64,000 nt of DNA from Ceratothoa steindachneri (GCA_963969495.1 OZ018319.1:205825405-205889404), one strand, 5' to 3'. Positions 1 through 11,988 are shown, numbered from the stretch's first letter. The notes: generated by a model from the letters alone, not told the origin. A program made the numbers and translations.

Positions 1-459
1 CTGGCCCAGTCAGATCCGACAGCATAGACTACAAAAGCAAAAGCTCAGGTTTGTAATTTCAAGCTTGTAATGTTCAGAATTTTATCTTATAATAAAAACC
101 GCATCCTGGTGGTCAACATCATCTTGAGTTCAAGTCAACATGAAATTGGGGACTCGCCAGAACGCGCCGTGTTGTGTTGTGTTGAGCTGGTTAGGGTGGT
201 GCATTCACTGATATATATTGTTACGAATGTATATGACTTTGTACCTGTGTGTGCATGTGTTTGTGTGTGTGTGTGCATATATGCGTGTTCGCGCGTGTGT
301 CATTGTGTGGGTGTACACGTCCGCCACCATTTTCTGTGAGTAAATGGAAGAAAATGAATACGTGAGAGGGTAAACTTGCTTTTTATACCTTCAATGCTGT
401 TATTTTTGTCTTTAAGTAGGCCTATTTATGAAATGCGATAAAATGATGTATTTTACATG
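1..459. repeat. Non-coding flank with TG-rich microsatellite
   Basis: No coding signal is seen before the hAT transposase. Positions about 240-305 are an imperfect TG/GTGTGT microsatellite. The rest is AT-rich and is probably the 5' leader or first intron of the hAT element, because no left terminal repeat matching the right one at 2531-2551 is found here. Confidence 0.5.
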
Positions 460-479
460 GTTTTATTTTTTTGTTCCAG
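460..479 (+). promoter_or_regulatory. Likely 3' splice site ahead of hAT transposase
   Basis: A polypyrimidine tract running into TTGTTCCAG ends 8 bases before the ATG at 488. ZBED-type hAT genes often carry an intron in the 5' leader, so this looks like the acceptor of such an intron. The donor would lie upstream and was not identified. Confidence 0.45.
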
Positions 480-487
480 AATAAAGT

Positions 488-2279
488 ATGGCCTTGGTAC
501 AGCAAACAAAAAAGAAGTGTCGGCAATATAGTGTGGAATATCTGAAATATGGATTTGTCGCAGCACCACACAACCAACAGCAACCAATGTGTCTATTGTG
601 TGATAGAGTGTTTTCAAATGAAGCTATGAAACCTTCGAGGCTTTTGGAACATTTGAAGAAAATGCACTCTGATAAAGCAGACAAAAACTTGGCATATTTT
701 CAGTCACTCCGAGACAACGTTCGGAAACGGAAAACCATCGGAAATATATTTGCCAGCAGTTTACAACAATCTACTGACGGTTTGCGAGCATCATACAACA
801 TCTCTTTGCTGATTGCTAGATCTGGTAAGCCTCATACAATTGGAGAAGAGCTTATTCTACCAGCAGTAAGAGAGGTTCTACACACAGTTCTACACAAGTC
901 ACCTGACCAAATTATAAAAGCTATTCCTCTCAGTGATAACTCTGTTCAGAGAAGAATAGATGAAATGGCTGAAAATATTGAAGAAACATTGTGTAACATG
1001 CTTAGGACAACAGAATTTAGTTTACAGTTAGATGAGTCCACTCTGTCAGGCAATGAATCTTTGCTTCTTGCTTATGTTCGTTTCGTCAAAGATGAAAGCT
1101 TGGTTCAAGAGCTGTTATTTGCGAGACAGCTTGAAACAGACACAAAAGGGGAGTCAGTATTTCGTGTCGTTGATGTTTTTTTCAAAGAGAAAGACATCCC
1201 ACTTTCTAACATTCTTGCTTGTGCAACAGATGGGGCACCATCAATGCTAGGTCGTCATCGTGGCTTCATTAGTTTCTTGAAAAAAGCTGTACCTGGAGTA
1301 CTTACAGTGCACTGTGTAATCCACAGGCAGCATCTGGTCGCAAAAAAACCTGAGTGGTAGACTACACAAATCAATGAGTACTGTTATCACAGCAATAAAT
1401 AAAATCAAGGCACATGCCCTCAATTCCCGACTGTTTCGACAGCTGTGCACTGATAATGATGAAGAGTTTGAACGTTTAGTGTTGCACACAGAAGTTAGAT
1501 GGCTGTCAAAGGGAAACTGCCTGAGACGTTTCTATTCACTGTTTGATACAGTTGTTGAATTCTTCCAAGACTCCAATTCTGTTCTGTGTGATGAACTAAG
1601 AAACATGAAGCATGACATTGCTTATTTGGCAGATATATTCACAAAGTTCACTGAAGTTAATTTGCAGATGCAAGGAAATGAGGCTAATCTAATTACAGTC
1701 AAATCAGCTATCTCCACCTTCCTGGCCAAGTTATAGTTATTCAAACGAAACATAGCTCGCCATGCACTCTACCAGTTCCCAAGCCTCTCTGAATTGGATA
1801 AGGAAAAAGGCATACCATTCGATGACCTTCAAGTGTATTGTACACACCTGGATAAACTGCACAGAGACATGTCTGAGAGATTTGAGGACATTTTATTGCT
1901 TGAAATACCAGACTGGGTGATCAATCCATTCCTAAATGTCGACGGTGAAGAAACTGGAGTGGCAGAGGAAGAACTGATTTCCATTCAAAATGACATTGAG
2001 CTAAGGCCAATGTTCAAAAAGTCATATCAAGATTTTTGGTTACAAAAAAAAATCTCTGACTGCTATCAAGTGCTGTGGAACAAGGTCAAGATGTACTTTA
2101 TTGCCTTGCCAACATCATATTTAGTAGAACGGGGCTTCAGTGCAGTCGCCTTGCTTCTTTCCAAGCAAAGAAACCGACTGAAAATTACTGACCGCGGGGA
2201 TCTACGACTTCTTCTTAGTGAGTTCCAGCCTGATGTTGAGAAGCTTATGTCCCTGCACCAAGCACATCCATCCCATTAA
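488..2279 (+). pseudogene. hAT transposase, ZBED5/SCAND3-like, two lesions
   Basis: DNA transposase of the hAT superfamily. The N-terminus has a BED-type zinc finger (C35, C38, H55, H60). A catalytic-core segment follows with LDEST (D182) and CATDGAPS (D248), then HCVIHRQHL. The C-terminal part has the PTSYLVERGFSAV signature and the hAT dimerisation region up to 2279. Two lesions break the frame: one extra A in the A run near 1340-1346 shifts it, and it resumes at about 1374; an in-frame TAG lies at 1734-1736. Without them the protein would be about 595 residues, the usual size for this family. A host-domesticated ZBED gene is the alternative, but the flanking right terminal repeat and the lesions favour a recently dead transposon. 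Confidence 0.88.
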
Positions 2280-2551
2280 TATTAAGTGTGAGACAATGAA
2301 GGTTACTGGTGGAATGTTTATTTACCATTCTATGTTGCTGAAACAGTTAAAACTGCTAAAAAATAAATTGGTTTACTAAATTGGGTTTTATTTGTGAAAT
2401 ACACATTTGTGTTTAACCTTTCTCTTTTCAAATTGCAGCATACCAAATATCAAGAAAGAGGTGTTTGTTTCCATATGTGTCTGTGGGGGGCGCTAGGAAT
2501 TCACTGGGGAGCCAAGGGGGCGCCAGCCTGCAAAAGTTTGGGAACCATTAG
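2280..2551 (+). mobile_element. 3' end of hAT element with right terminal repeat
   Basis: An AT-rich 3' untranslated stretch with an AATAAA signal near 2362 is followed by a GC-richer end. The last ~20 bases (2531-2551, CAAAAGTTTGGGAACCATTA) are the reverse complement of the TGGTTCCCAAACTTTTG terminus typical of ZBED-type hAT elements. Directly beyond it LINE A resumes, so the hAT element inserted into that LINE. The left terminal repeat is outside the window or lost. Confidence 0.75.
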
Positions 2552-3789
2552 TTTAACTGGTCTAATATCTCGTTTCCGAATTCTGTGTCGAAATTTTCTT
2601 CCTCTTCAGGGAAAATTTTAAATATATTTGACCAGTATTCTCTAAATTTTGCTTCTAACTCTTCAGGTTCAGTGAACACTTCACCTTCCAGATTCTTGAT
2701 ATTCGCTTTTTTGTTTGCTGGCTTTCCTCTGAACCTCTTCACTGTTTGCCAGAACGTTCTGGGGTCCATTTCCTCATCGAGTTCTTCAATGAGTCGGTCC
2801 CAGATTTCTGATTGTTTCTGTATGATCAGCTGGGGGAGGTGTTCTTTTGTTTCACGCCTCATCAGGTGGAGGACCCTGTTTGGTCCCCATCTGTTGATTG
2901 CGTCCACTAAGCCTCTGTATTCTTCTTGAATAGCAATCATTCCTGGTGTCCATTTCGAAACTGGTAGGGTTTTATATTATATTTTTGGGATAGTATTTCT
3001 ATCTGCCTCCAATATTTTCGTTGTAAGGTGATTTAGTTCTTGATGTATTTCTTCTAGCGTAGCTTCCTTTAGGATTGCCGGGACGTAGTTTTGGCAAATG
3101 GCCTGGCAGGCATCCCAGTCTGCTCGCGCAGATGACTTCCTTTCCCTTATTGGGATTTGGATTGAGCTTGTTGAGAGTGTGATGGTCAATGCTTCGTGGT
3201 CGCTAGTATCACGGGTCCGGGTGCGATGTGATAGTTGTAAGGAAACCTTGAGCTTGTTAAAACTATGTCGGGCTTAGTTGCACCTCTCGCTGAGTAATAG
3301 GTCGAGAACTCTGGTCCAATGCACACTGTTATATTTTGCTTTAGTAGCAGTTCCAGATTTCGGCCCGCTGCGTTGGTGCTGGTGTACTCAGCGGCCCTGC
3401 ATCTTGCGTTTAAGTCACCAGCGAACATCACCCTTTTCCTATGGGGAAACAGCTTCAAGAAGTTGTGGATAGAAATGTACCCCCTTCTTGGAGGTTGGTA
3501 CCCAGTAGCGATAGTTAGGAGCCCTATGGTAGTTTGGACCTCTATTGTTACGTATGACTCATCTAATTGCTATCGCCACTCCGTCGAAGGCCTCATCTGT
3601 ATGGCTTGTTGTATAAACTTGGTACCTGAATATTTTCATGTCTTTGTTTTTCGTATCGATGCCGTGTTCGGATATTAAAATAATATCTGGGTCAAGGTTC
3701 TGAATACTGTTTCAATATTCGGAACTTTTTCTTATTCAACCATTTACGTTCATATACATTATTTTTAGGTTTCTAATTGCAGTGTCCAT
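2552..3789 (-). pseudogene. ORF2 of LINE A: endonuclease and pre-RT segment
   Basis: ORF2 appears to start at the ATG whose complement is 3787-3789, giving MDTAIRNLKIMYMNVNG and then a stop. Apurinic-like endonuclease motifs follow in several frames: LISEHGIDT, AGDLNAR (about 3410) and KPDIVLTSS. The segment linking endonuclease to RT runs from about 3190 to 2552. At least four frame breaks are present. The endonuclease would nick the target for target-primed reverse transcription. The frame stops at the hAT insertion. Confidence 0.75.
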
Positions 3790-3924
3790 TATGTAGAATG
3801 TGTCTTCTGTTTTTCTTGTTGTTTTGTTTTACCTTGGCTGTACTTTTTTTTTTTTTAGTCTTTTCTTCTGTCTTGCTTTGACCCTGAGGCCTGGTGAGGG
3901 GAAGGGGAGGCTGTATTTACCGTT

Positions 3925-5413
3925 TCACTTTTTATTAAATTCACTCTGAGAGATATTGTTGAAAATTTCTAGAGTGTATTTCATTTTTCCTTGATAGAGG
4001 GCCTCTTCGACCTGGTTCTCTGGCATTTGATCCTCGTATTGCCCTTTGATTTTCTCGTTTATAATTCTTTCGGTGATAGCCTCAGCATGGTGTTCCTTGG
4101 GATAAAGAGTGTTCCCTGTAGAGAAAGGTTTGAGGATTTTTTCCTCTGTAGGCTGTTGGTCCTCTTTTGTTCTTTGGCTACATGTTCTGAGTTTTTTTTT
4201 ATTATTTGTTCCTGCTCTGTCTCTGTTTCCATCTCATCTGCATTATGATCTTGTTTTTCTTGTTTCTTGCCTGTTTCCGCTTTCTTTCTCTCTTCTTGTT
4301 CAGCAATTCTTGAACCCCTGCAGTTGGAGGCGTTTCTTCCTGCTTGAGTTGGTAGTTGACCCTGTGTGGGTTCAACAAGTTTAACTTTCAGAACTTCTGA
4401 TGGAGGATTGTCGGGGAACCACTTTGTGGCATTCCGTTGTTTTTCAGCATCATATTTAGTTCTGTCTTGAAAGTCCCTCGTCTTGAAAGGTTCGCAATGT
4501 GGGCGTAATAAATACAGGCCATTATATGCGTTGAATTTTCGTTTTCCACGCGTAGCAAAGTATTGTCCTTGGTTGTTTCTGCCTTGGATGTTTTCGCCAC
4601 CTGGGCGTAGGTTGTTTTTCCTCTTCTGTTCTTCTTCCTGCCTTTTTACTTTTTTTTCTTTTTTATTGTTTTTCTTGAAGGCACATGTCATTGTGAGGGT
4701 ACGGTGGTCTCCGCCGCAATTCAGGCACCTTTTCCGCTCGCTATTGCAGCTCCTCCAATTATGGTTATCCGCACTGCATTCATAGCATTTTTCTGTCTCT
4801 TGTTTACATGCTCTTGCGGGGTGGTCGTCCATTCGGTAGCATCTGAAACAGATCTGAATCTCTGTGAACTCCTTCCTCTCTATTTGATCGGGAGTGATCC
4901 TCACATTGAAAGCCAACAGTCCTGTCTCAGTGTTTTTTTGAGCCATGCATGTATCACTAAATACGACTTTAAAGACATGCGTATGTTTTCTAAATTTGAT
5001 TACTTCAATCACTGTCGCCCAGCTGTGGTTGATTAAATTTCTCTTTTTAGTTCTTTGGTGTCATGAGACCCGACCCTACATATCACGCTTCTATGCCTCA
5101 GTATTTGGGGAGGGATTTTGGGAGCTAGTCCGATATTTTTTAGAACTTCCACTGACTTTTGTACCGTCAGGGCTTCGACGTCCTTCTCATTTTGGCACAG
5201 TACTACATAGCCTTGGGGATTATTAATCAGTCTAACCAAGGCAATATTGAGTTGGGAATATATTGTTGCCAAAACTTTCCCTCTGTCGGGCTTTTCCCTG
5301 TTTAGGGATTTGAGAGGGGTCCTTGTAGTTTCCCGCATGTTTGTAGTGGATTTAGTGAACCATGATACCCTTACAATTGTATTAATAGAGGACAAGAGAA
5401 GGAAGGGGGGCAT
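3925..5413 (-). pseudogene. ORF1 (gag-like) of LINE A
   Basis: Nucleic-acid-binding ORF1 protein of the LINE RNP. The N-terminal part (5413-5033) resembles the RRM-like start seen in copies B and C. A frameshift follows, then three CCHC knuckles around 4860-4690 (CFRCYRMDDHPARAC, CYECSADNHNWRSC, CLNCGGDHRTLTMTC). The central STxIMACIYYAHIANL-type segment lies in a different frame (4600-4388), so two compensating shifts are present. The C-terminal VEEALYQGK module is at about 4010-3940. It shares domain order with copies B, C, E and F. It is not functional as it stands. Confidence 0.8.
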
Positions 5414-6190
5414 TATGATTTGCCTACTTGTATGTAATTAAATTTAGAGACCCAGTTGGATAGGGGAGGGGGGGGGGGGTAGAGAAAGATATAAAATAAA
5501 GAAAATTTATATGTCCTTGTCCACGTACCTTTCTTCTGAGTTTTCTTCTTTATTAGGATATAGCCCTTTAGATATTTCTTCTGATTGTTCACTTGCACGG
5601 TTTGGTAAGGGGTCGGTGTAAGTAGTTTGTTAATTATTTACACTCAAGTCTCCGGTGGTGAGCTCAACTAATTAAAAATCACTTGTTTTCACTCTGTTTG
5701 TTGGAGCGTACCGGTGGGAGCACTGATTCTAAGGGTTGAATGAGTTTAATCACTTGAGGAGAATAAGCACGGAGTTCACTTATTGGATCACTTATTCCTA
5801 AATTTGGGCAATCGGTCCCTCTTTAGTATTAAAGGCACCAGGTGAACAATGTTTGTTAATACTTATTTAACGTGTTCACTGTTTATACTACTTCCAGAGT
5901 ATGGCGAGCATCTGGGCACTTGTCTAATATTAATTCACTTTTGCGCTGAATTCTTATTACCGTATTAGGCAATATCATGTTTATTTTGTTTTTGCACTTT
6001 TGTCACGACGGTTTTTTCCACTTCGAGTACTTGTGGAAGTCAATAAAAGCTGTAAGATAAGTAACACTTCTATGTGTTATGGAAGGTAAAGCACAGGTTG
6101 TAACTGTCTAATAACCTCCTTTATCGATTCTTTGAGATCCGCGAGAGTAGAATTCCACAGGCGTATAAGGCAGTCGGAATTATTACAAAT
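5414..6190 (-). other. 5' leader of LINE A
   Basis: Non-coding stretch upstream of ORF1. It contains a G run at 5466-5480. A bipartite terminal element at 6113-6185 (AACCTCCTTTATCG and CAGTCGGAATTATTA on the plus strand, ends 72 bp apart) is repeated at the 5' ends of copies B and C. It probably marks the element start and may be an internal promoter. Copy B's 3' end begins about 60 bp further on. Confidence 0.6.
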
Positions 6191-6250
6191 TAGGTGAAAG
6201 TGATGAAATTGTGTGGTAGGTATACAAAGGTGTGAAAATGGTTTCTGGTT

Positions 6251-6268
6251 TGCCCTGGTGTTAGGGCA
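6251..6268 (-). other. 3'-terminal hairpin of LINE B
   Basis: TGCCCT and AGGGCA form a perfect 6-bp stem around the loop GGTGTT. Equivalent hairpins stand at 11969-11988 (copy C) and 17086-17103 (copy D), with a weaker version near 19620 (copy E). It is likely the 3' RNA structure recognised by the element's own RT; that role is inferred from other LINEs. Confidence 0.6.
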
Positions 6269-6359
6269 TCACTAGCATTCTTCTCAATTCTTCTTCTTAA
6301 TATTAGAAAGATCCTCCGTCATTAAAGGTGCTGACTGTCGTTGACAGCCAGTTTCCTCC

Positions 6360-6364
<5 letters not shown>

Positions 6365-6432
<68 letters not shown>
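6365..6432. repeat. (TA)n microsatellite
   Basis: About 68 bp of nearly uninterrupted TA dinucleotides, inside the 3' untranslated region of LINE B. Confidence 0.95.
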
Positions 6433-6434
<2 letters not shown>

Positions 6435-6758
6435 TTTAATCAGTTATATTGTACCGTCGAAGCATTCGAGCCTTTCAAAGGTATCTCTTATGCTGAATCT
6501 CATTAAGTTCTGAGTTTTAATCTGTTTCTTTTGTTTGGGCACTTCGCCTCTTTTTATTCTAAAATTTTAATTATTTTTACAATTATTTAGTTTGGGCACT
6601 TCGCTTCTTTTATATTTAAAGTTAATTAAGTTTTTAATTTATACTATATTTATATTTGGGGAGGGGGGTTCTTTAGTGTGGGCACTTCGCCTCTTTTTTA
6701 TTTGTTTATATTTATTAAATTTTAACTGTCACTTTTACTTCAGTCTAGTGTACTACTA

Positions 6759-9513
6759 CTACGTGTACATAGGTAGTACCACTTCTCTCGCGAAGGTTCT
6801 ACTGCTAGGGAACAGAGCCGTTCTACCTATTGCGCGTCTTCGGTTTGCACGTATATTTACGTCAAGGTTTATCGTTGGGAGTATTTCACGGTCTACTTTG
6901 TGCCATGTCTTTCTCCCTATCCTTTGAATCTCCGTATGGACCGGCTTCAGTCCCACTCAATTGTGTAGAGTTGCTTGCCGAATACGGTCGATCCTTTGCG
7001 GGCCAATGATCAGCAGAGTGGCTTTATTCTGCACCCTCTGCATCATTCTGAGAGATGTACAGCTTGCCATCTGCGTGATCACGGCCGGGTACACTAGGAC
7101 TGAGCGTACCAAGGCCATATACAGCTTTTTGATGTTCGGCACGCTGAGGCCTCGGAAACGGTAAAGTTTCCTCAGCTCTCTTTTGGCTAGGGAGACTCTG
7201 GTTTTATATATGTCTTATAACCCGTTTTGAAGAGTTGTAAGCCCAGGACTTTACCCTCGTTGGAGTACGGATAGAGTTCGTTATTGACGATGACGTCGTC
7301 TACTTTCCGGCGGTTCATTGAAATAATGGTGAACTTATGGCGGTTGGTTTTAATTTTCCACTTCTTCTCATATCGGTTGATATTTTCGATTTCGACAGCT
7401 GTCACCCTCGCCTGACTTCCAGAGTTCTTGAATGGACTAAGGACGATTTGGGTGATGCCATCTGCGTATTGCAGATACATCGAATCGTACCTCATTGGAG
7501 AAGGCAGGTCAATCGTCTGCACTAGATACAGCAGAGGGCTGAGACAGCTGCCTTGTGGAACTCCCGCCTCGAGTTCGAATTCGGGTCCCTTGCAGCCCTC
7601 GATCGCAATTTGGGCTCTCCTATCAGAGACATAGTTGCAAAGGACCCTTTCCAGGAGTGGGTTAAGCTGGAGGTTGAGGATTTGAACTGAAACCCTCTCA
7701 GCCAAACCTTATCGAAGGCCTTCTTTACATCTCGCAGCACCACGTCTACGTACCTCCTCTCAGCTTTACTGCAAGCGAGTTTTTCCGCAAGGAGGTCGAG
7801 GGCTGTTTCCGTTCCTCGTCCCTTGCGGAACCCATGCTGCTGAAGGTTGTGGGCTCCCAGCTCGGCTAGTTGTTCTTGAAGCCTGTCAGCTAGGAGTCTC
7901 TCGTAGACTTTCGCAACGATCTCCAGCAGGGCGATCGGCCTGTAATTTACCAGTTGATCAGGGGGTTTACCTCCCTTGGGTATGAAGATCACCTTAGCAA
8001 TCTTGAAACCTTCCTGGAAGTAGCCCGTATTCAGGGAAGCGTTGTAGATGTTAACGATTCCCTGAATGATCTGCTGTGGGGCATTAACCAAGTTGTTCCT
8101 GGTGATGTCTGTCCAGTCTGGTGCCTTTTGTTGAAAGGTTTTTACAGTGGCCATGACCTCCTCTGATGTTATGGGACAGTCATGGCCCGCCATCTCCCTG
8201 CCTTCGTTGACTCGATGTTGTGGGTGCGTGTGATGCATTTCCTGATTTAGTTCTTCGATCAGTTGGCCTTCGAATTCCTGGTTGAACTCGTCGTTTTCTT
8301 CAGGGGTAATCCTGAAAACGTTTTTTCAGAAGTTCCTAAACCTTTCTTCGAGAACCACTGGGTCCTCTATGTAGTTTCCGTTCTTCTTTATGCGAGCCTT
8401 TGGTCTTGGTGTAAGTCCCTTTAAGTTCTTGACTTGGCGCCAGAACTTAGCCGAGCTAAGTTTGCTGTAGACTTTGGCTATCAAGCTGTTCCATATTTCC
8501 TCCTGTTGGAGGTTGCTAGCCTCTCTAAGCTCTGAGCTTAGGCGTCGAAGGAGCGAGCTTCTTTCCCGGTTGGGACCCTCCCATCTTATTTCTTCGTACA
8601 CTTCCCTGTGAACGCGAGCGATATCTATCATCTTTTCTGTCCATCTGGGCTGAGGAGGTGTTTTATACCCTGTTATGGGTATGCTCTCGCGGTCTGCATT
8701 TATTATGGACGTTGTAATCCTTTCCAGCTCCCTGTCTATCTACTCAAACGTAGCCGTGCTGAGGTCAGCTGGCGCATATTCACTGAGTCGTTGCTTGTAA
8801 CGATCCCAGTTGGCCAGGGCGTAGTTTTTCCGGAGAGGGGCTGGGAGCTGGATTGGTGTGAGAGATACTGTAGTGAGAATCGCTACGTGATCACTAGGGA
8901 CTGTTGGGCCTGGCTCACTATGGTAGTTGAATGGGAAGCCTTCACTTGTTAGGATTATGTCAAGCTTGTTTGCTGATCTGGAAGTGATATAGGTCGGAAA
9001 ATCCGGCCCTATCCTTTGGATGTTTTTTCTTCCCATAATCAGTTCCAAGTTTCGGCCTCTATCGTTGGTGCTACCATAGCTGCCGCACGGCATCTGGCAA
9101 TGAGGTATTCCCTTAAGAATGCCATTCTGCGGTGCCCGAACAGTGTGTAGAAGTTACTTAACGAGATATGCTCGTCGAGGGGGTTGATAGGCTGCGGCTA
9201 TCACGAGGTCTCCTACCAGTGTGTGTAGCTCGATTGCCACAAAGGACTCATCGAGTTCTGGTAGTTGTTTAAAGGAGATGTTCCTCTTGACAGCTATTGC
9301 AGCACCATCGAACCTTTCCTGGGAATGATTCTTCATGACTAATCGGTAGCCCGGTATTTTAATACGACCAGCTGTAGTGTCGATACCGTGCTCCGTAATG
9401 AGAATGATGTCAGGGTCAAGCACTCGGAATATGTTTCCATATGCCGTAGCCTTCTCCTTCCATCCATTCACGTTGAGTGTCAGAATCCTCATTCTGTTGC
9501 TTACTCTCTCCAT
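6759..9513 (-). pseudogene. ORF2 of LINE B: endonuclease + reverse transcriptase
   Basis: Starts at 9513 (MERVSNRMRILTLNVNGW), overlapping the end of ORF1. Endonuclease motifs are LITEHGIDT, GRFDGAAIAVKR-like ERFDGAAIAVK, and PSDHVAILTT at about 8890. The linker region (8631-8326) is followed by RT with NYRPIALLEIV, HGFRKGRGTETA, DVKKAFDKVW, AGVPQGSCLSPLLY and the catalytic QYADG (normally YADD; the second Asp is Gly here). The C-terminal LVRSVLVYPAV and MMQRVQNKATLLI segments continue to 6759. At least six frame breaks show it is dead. Intact length would be about 900 residues. Confidence 0.85.
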
Positions 9514-11028
9514 CTTCGATTAACTCGTGTTTCTGGGTGAAGTTCTTTTTTCTCCCATTCTTCTTTTTCCTGAACTCAGCGTTCGAGATTTGCTCGCAGG
9601 TGCTGTGATGTAGAGTCACATTTTGTGAGAGCAGGGCCTCTTCCACTGTTTCAGGTTCCACTTCGTAATCGTACTCCCATTTGTATATCTTAGATCTTAT
9701 TCCTTGGAAGATACTCCTGGTTTCCATTTCCTCGGGAACGGGGAATTGATCGCAGGCGTATATTTTGAGGTTTATGTTGTTCGCCCGCAATCTCTTGATT
9801 CTCTTTTTTTTCCCTTGGCTTCTTTTGATTTTGTTGCCTCGGAGTCTGAGGAATCTGATGATTTCGAGGAACTGCTTGTGTCCGAGTTGTCCTTTTCTGC
9901 CGTGGTTACTTTATTCTGTGTGGGTGCAGGAGTTGTTGCCTCGACTGCTTGTTTTCTTCCTTTCTTGTTTGTCGGTTTGCTGGTTTTTGCTTGTTCTGCT
10001 GGTTGTTGTCCTTTCGGAACCATCTGTAGATGCAGTACATTCCCAGAAGGGGGGTTGTCCGGGAACCACATCTGTTCCATTCCGTTCTTCGCTAGCATCT
10101 GATTCAGTACTGTCACGAACGTGCCCGGGCGAGCCAGGTTCATGACGTGCGCGTGAAGGATGCACGTCATGATTTTTGTGGAGCCCTCGTTCTCAATTTT
10201 GAGGTACGTTTTCTTGGCGTCCATCTCCGAGATGGCTGCCTTTGCTGCTTGGGCGTAGGATGTGATAGCTCTGCGTGTCTCTTCGTTTTTCTTAGTTTCC
10301 TGCTTTTTTCTCATGATTTCTTTCTTTGCGGGTCATGACATGGCCATATTCCTATGTCCCTGCTCACAGCTCACGCACTTCTCTGCATTGCCGTTACAAT
10401 TCCGCCAATCGTGCCCCTTTTGGCTGCATTTAGAGCACGTCTCTTGCGGCTCTTTGCAGTCCTTGGTGGCGTGTGACTCCATCTTGTAGCATTTGAAGCA
10501 GAATTGGACCGGAGTATATTCCCCTTTCTCAACCTGCTCCCCGCTAATTTTGGCGTTGAACATAAGAAGGCCTTGTTCTGTTGCCTTTTGTGCCATGGTC
10601 GTCTCCGCGAAGACCACATTGAACACATGGGTGTACTCGCCACCGTCCCTCCTGTTCTTGAATTTTATTACTTCGGCTACCTTGGCCCAGGCTTGCCGAA
10701 GCTGAATCTCCTCTCCTATTTCCTCTGTAGAGTGTTGCCCTATCCATGGGTCGATACGACGGCATACCACACTCCTGTGGGCCAGGATCTGTGGGGATAC
10801 TGCTGGCTGCAGCCCCATGCCTCGTAGGACCCCAACTGCCTTCTCTTTCGTTATCTCTATGTCCTTTTCTTTTTCGCATATCGTGATATAGCCTGAGGCT
10901 ATGTCTAGAAGCCTCACCATGGCAATGCCTAACTTGCCATACACGGCCTCGAATACGGATTCTCTGCTAGGCTTGGGCTGCCCGTCGACAACCCGCAGAG
11001 GTATCCTGGTCGTGTGGTCCTGGGCCAT
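9416..11028 (-). pseudogene. ORF1 (gag-like) of LINE B
   Basis: The best view of the family's ORF1 architecture. The start MAQDHTTRIPLRVV is at 11028. An RRM-like N-terminal half contains YGKLGIAMVRLLD and SGYITICEKEKD. Three CCHC knuckles follow: CFKCYKMESHATKDC, CSKCSQKGHDWRNC and CVSCEQGHRNMAMS. The final Cys of knuckle 3 has become TGA, at about 10333. Next come an STKIMTCILHAHVMNLARPG domain (10200-10040), a Lys/Ser/Asp-rich acidic linker, and, after a frameshift near 9780, the conserved INLKIYACDQFPVPEEM...YKWEY...VEEALL module. The last part overlaps the ORF2 start by about 100 bp. Confidence 0.82.
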
Positions 11029-11815
11029 CTCTTCTCGAGAGTGGCCCTTCAGCCCTGCTTCTGCTTAACTCACACTACTTTCGTTCTGGGTGACTTTATT
11101 TAGGTCAATGTGATGCACCTTTGCTTCTTAGTCTTCTTTATTTGTGTTATTTGATGACTCCCTCTACTTCGTCGCTAAGCCTACGTGAACGTGAACTACC
11201 AAATGGGGGGATGAATGATGGTGGGTGGACCCGGGGAGGCCCCTCAGATGGGTGAAGTGTGGCGGACTTGATGATGGGTGGTGATAGAATCAACTACCAT
11301 CATCCGGGGTGCCCGCCCATCTGGGGTTTGGATATCGATGCTGTTTCCAACTTACACAGGAACGGTTGTATGTCCCCCTGTGGTCTTGGTCGGAAGCTAC
11401 CCTTAGAGATTAGAGCGAACTCTTCCCCAAAGCTTTCAGCATCGCCTCGTAACCGGGCGGTCTCTTCCATAGAGTTCCACAGTGGGCTAATCCTCAAACC
11501 TGCTTTCCTTTACATCCCCAATTATGTCTATCAAAGTGGACCGACATAGTTGGAGCGAGATTAGATGAGTGTCAGATCAGTTCATTTCAGCTTCGCAACT
11601 CCGTCGAGGGAGGAGGGGGGGAGTTAGCACGACATTAAGTCGCCTTGAAGCCAGTGGAAAAATCTAGCGCGAATAGTCACCGTAGGGTTGATGAGGCAAA
11701 ACTTGGCGTTTTGAGCCTCCCTAACGTCAACATTTTCCTCCTTTATCGGTTATGAGATGTCTTCAGCGTCAACTTTTCAAGTGAAATTCTGCTGCCTTCT
11801 CGGAATTATTCGGAC
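11029..11815 (-). other. 5' leader of LINE B
   Basis: Non-coding leader of about 780 bp. The bipartite element TCCTCCTTTATCGG (11736) and TTCTCGGAATTATT (to 11810) matches the leaders of A (6113-6185) and C (16924-17001) at nearly the same spacing (72-78 bp). Open frames inside (11259-11549 and its complement) have no recognisable product and are treated as chance. Confidence 0.55.
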
Positions 11816-11968
11816 TTCGGATATAAGAAGTAGTGAAAAGAAAATACATACACACACATATGATAGCCATTGCCCTCATGTATGCATATATGTATGTAAT
11901 AGTGGTAGATAAATAGGTAGGGATAGATTACCCTGATTAAAGAATAGAGATAGAGGGGGGGGAGGGAC

Positions 11969-11988
11969 ATTCCCTGGTGATAGGGAAT
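11969..11988 (-). other. 3'-terminal hairpin of LINE C
   Basis: ATTCCCT and AGGGAAT pair perfectly (7 bp) around GGTGAT. The stem sequence differs from the TGCCCT stem of copy B while the pairing is kept, which is compensatory covariation supporting an RNA structure. Confidence 0.65.

Larger units (their letters stand above)
2552..6190 (-). mobile_element. LINE copy A (I/Jockey group), cut by the hAT element
   Basis: Minus-strand non-LTR retrotransposon reading from about 6190 down to 2552, where the hAT insertion cuts it inside the segment between endonuclease and reverse transcriptase; the RT lies outside the window. It keeps its 5' leader, a gag-like ORF1 with three zinc knuckles, and the endonuclease part of ORF2. 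It is the last (most 3') of five head-to-tail copies. No RNase H is seen in the family, so it is I/Jockey-group with the clade unresolved. Confidence 0.82.
6191..11815 (-). mobile_element. LINE copy B (I/Jockey group), full length but decayed
   Basis: Minus-strand element with all parts: 5' leader (to about 11810), ORF1 (11028-9416), ORF2 (9513-6759), and a 3' untranslated region with the family motif GCATTCGAGCC at 6459 and a terminal hairpin at 6251-6268. A TA microsatellite (6365-6432) has expanded inside the 3' untranslated region. It lies between copies A and C in the same orientation. Protein similarity to C is clear but far from identical, so the copies were separate insertions, not a recent duplication. 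Confidence 0.82.

Noticed and set aside
70..339. 89-codon open frame across the TG microsatellite
   Set aside because: Composition follows the repeat (Val/Cys runs); no start context or homologue recognised.
4059..5012. Host zinc-knuckle (CNBP-like) gene
   Set aside because: The three CCHC knuckles belong to a gag-like ORF1 followed on the same strand by an endonuclease frame, and the same arrangement recurs in copies B, C, E and F.
9704..10145. Plus-strand frames at 9704-10102 and 9765-10145
   Set aside because: Exact antisense of LINE B ORF1; low-complexity Phe/Leu/Cys-rich shadow translations.
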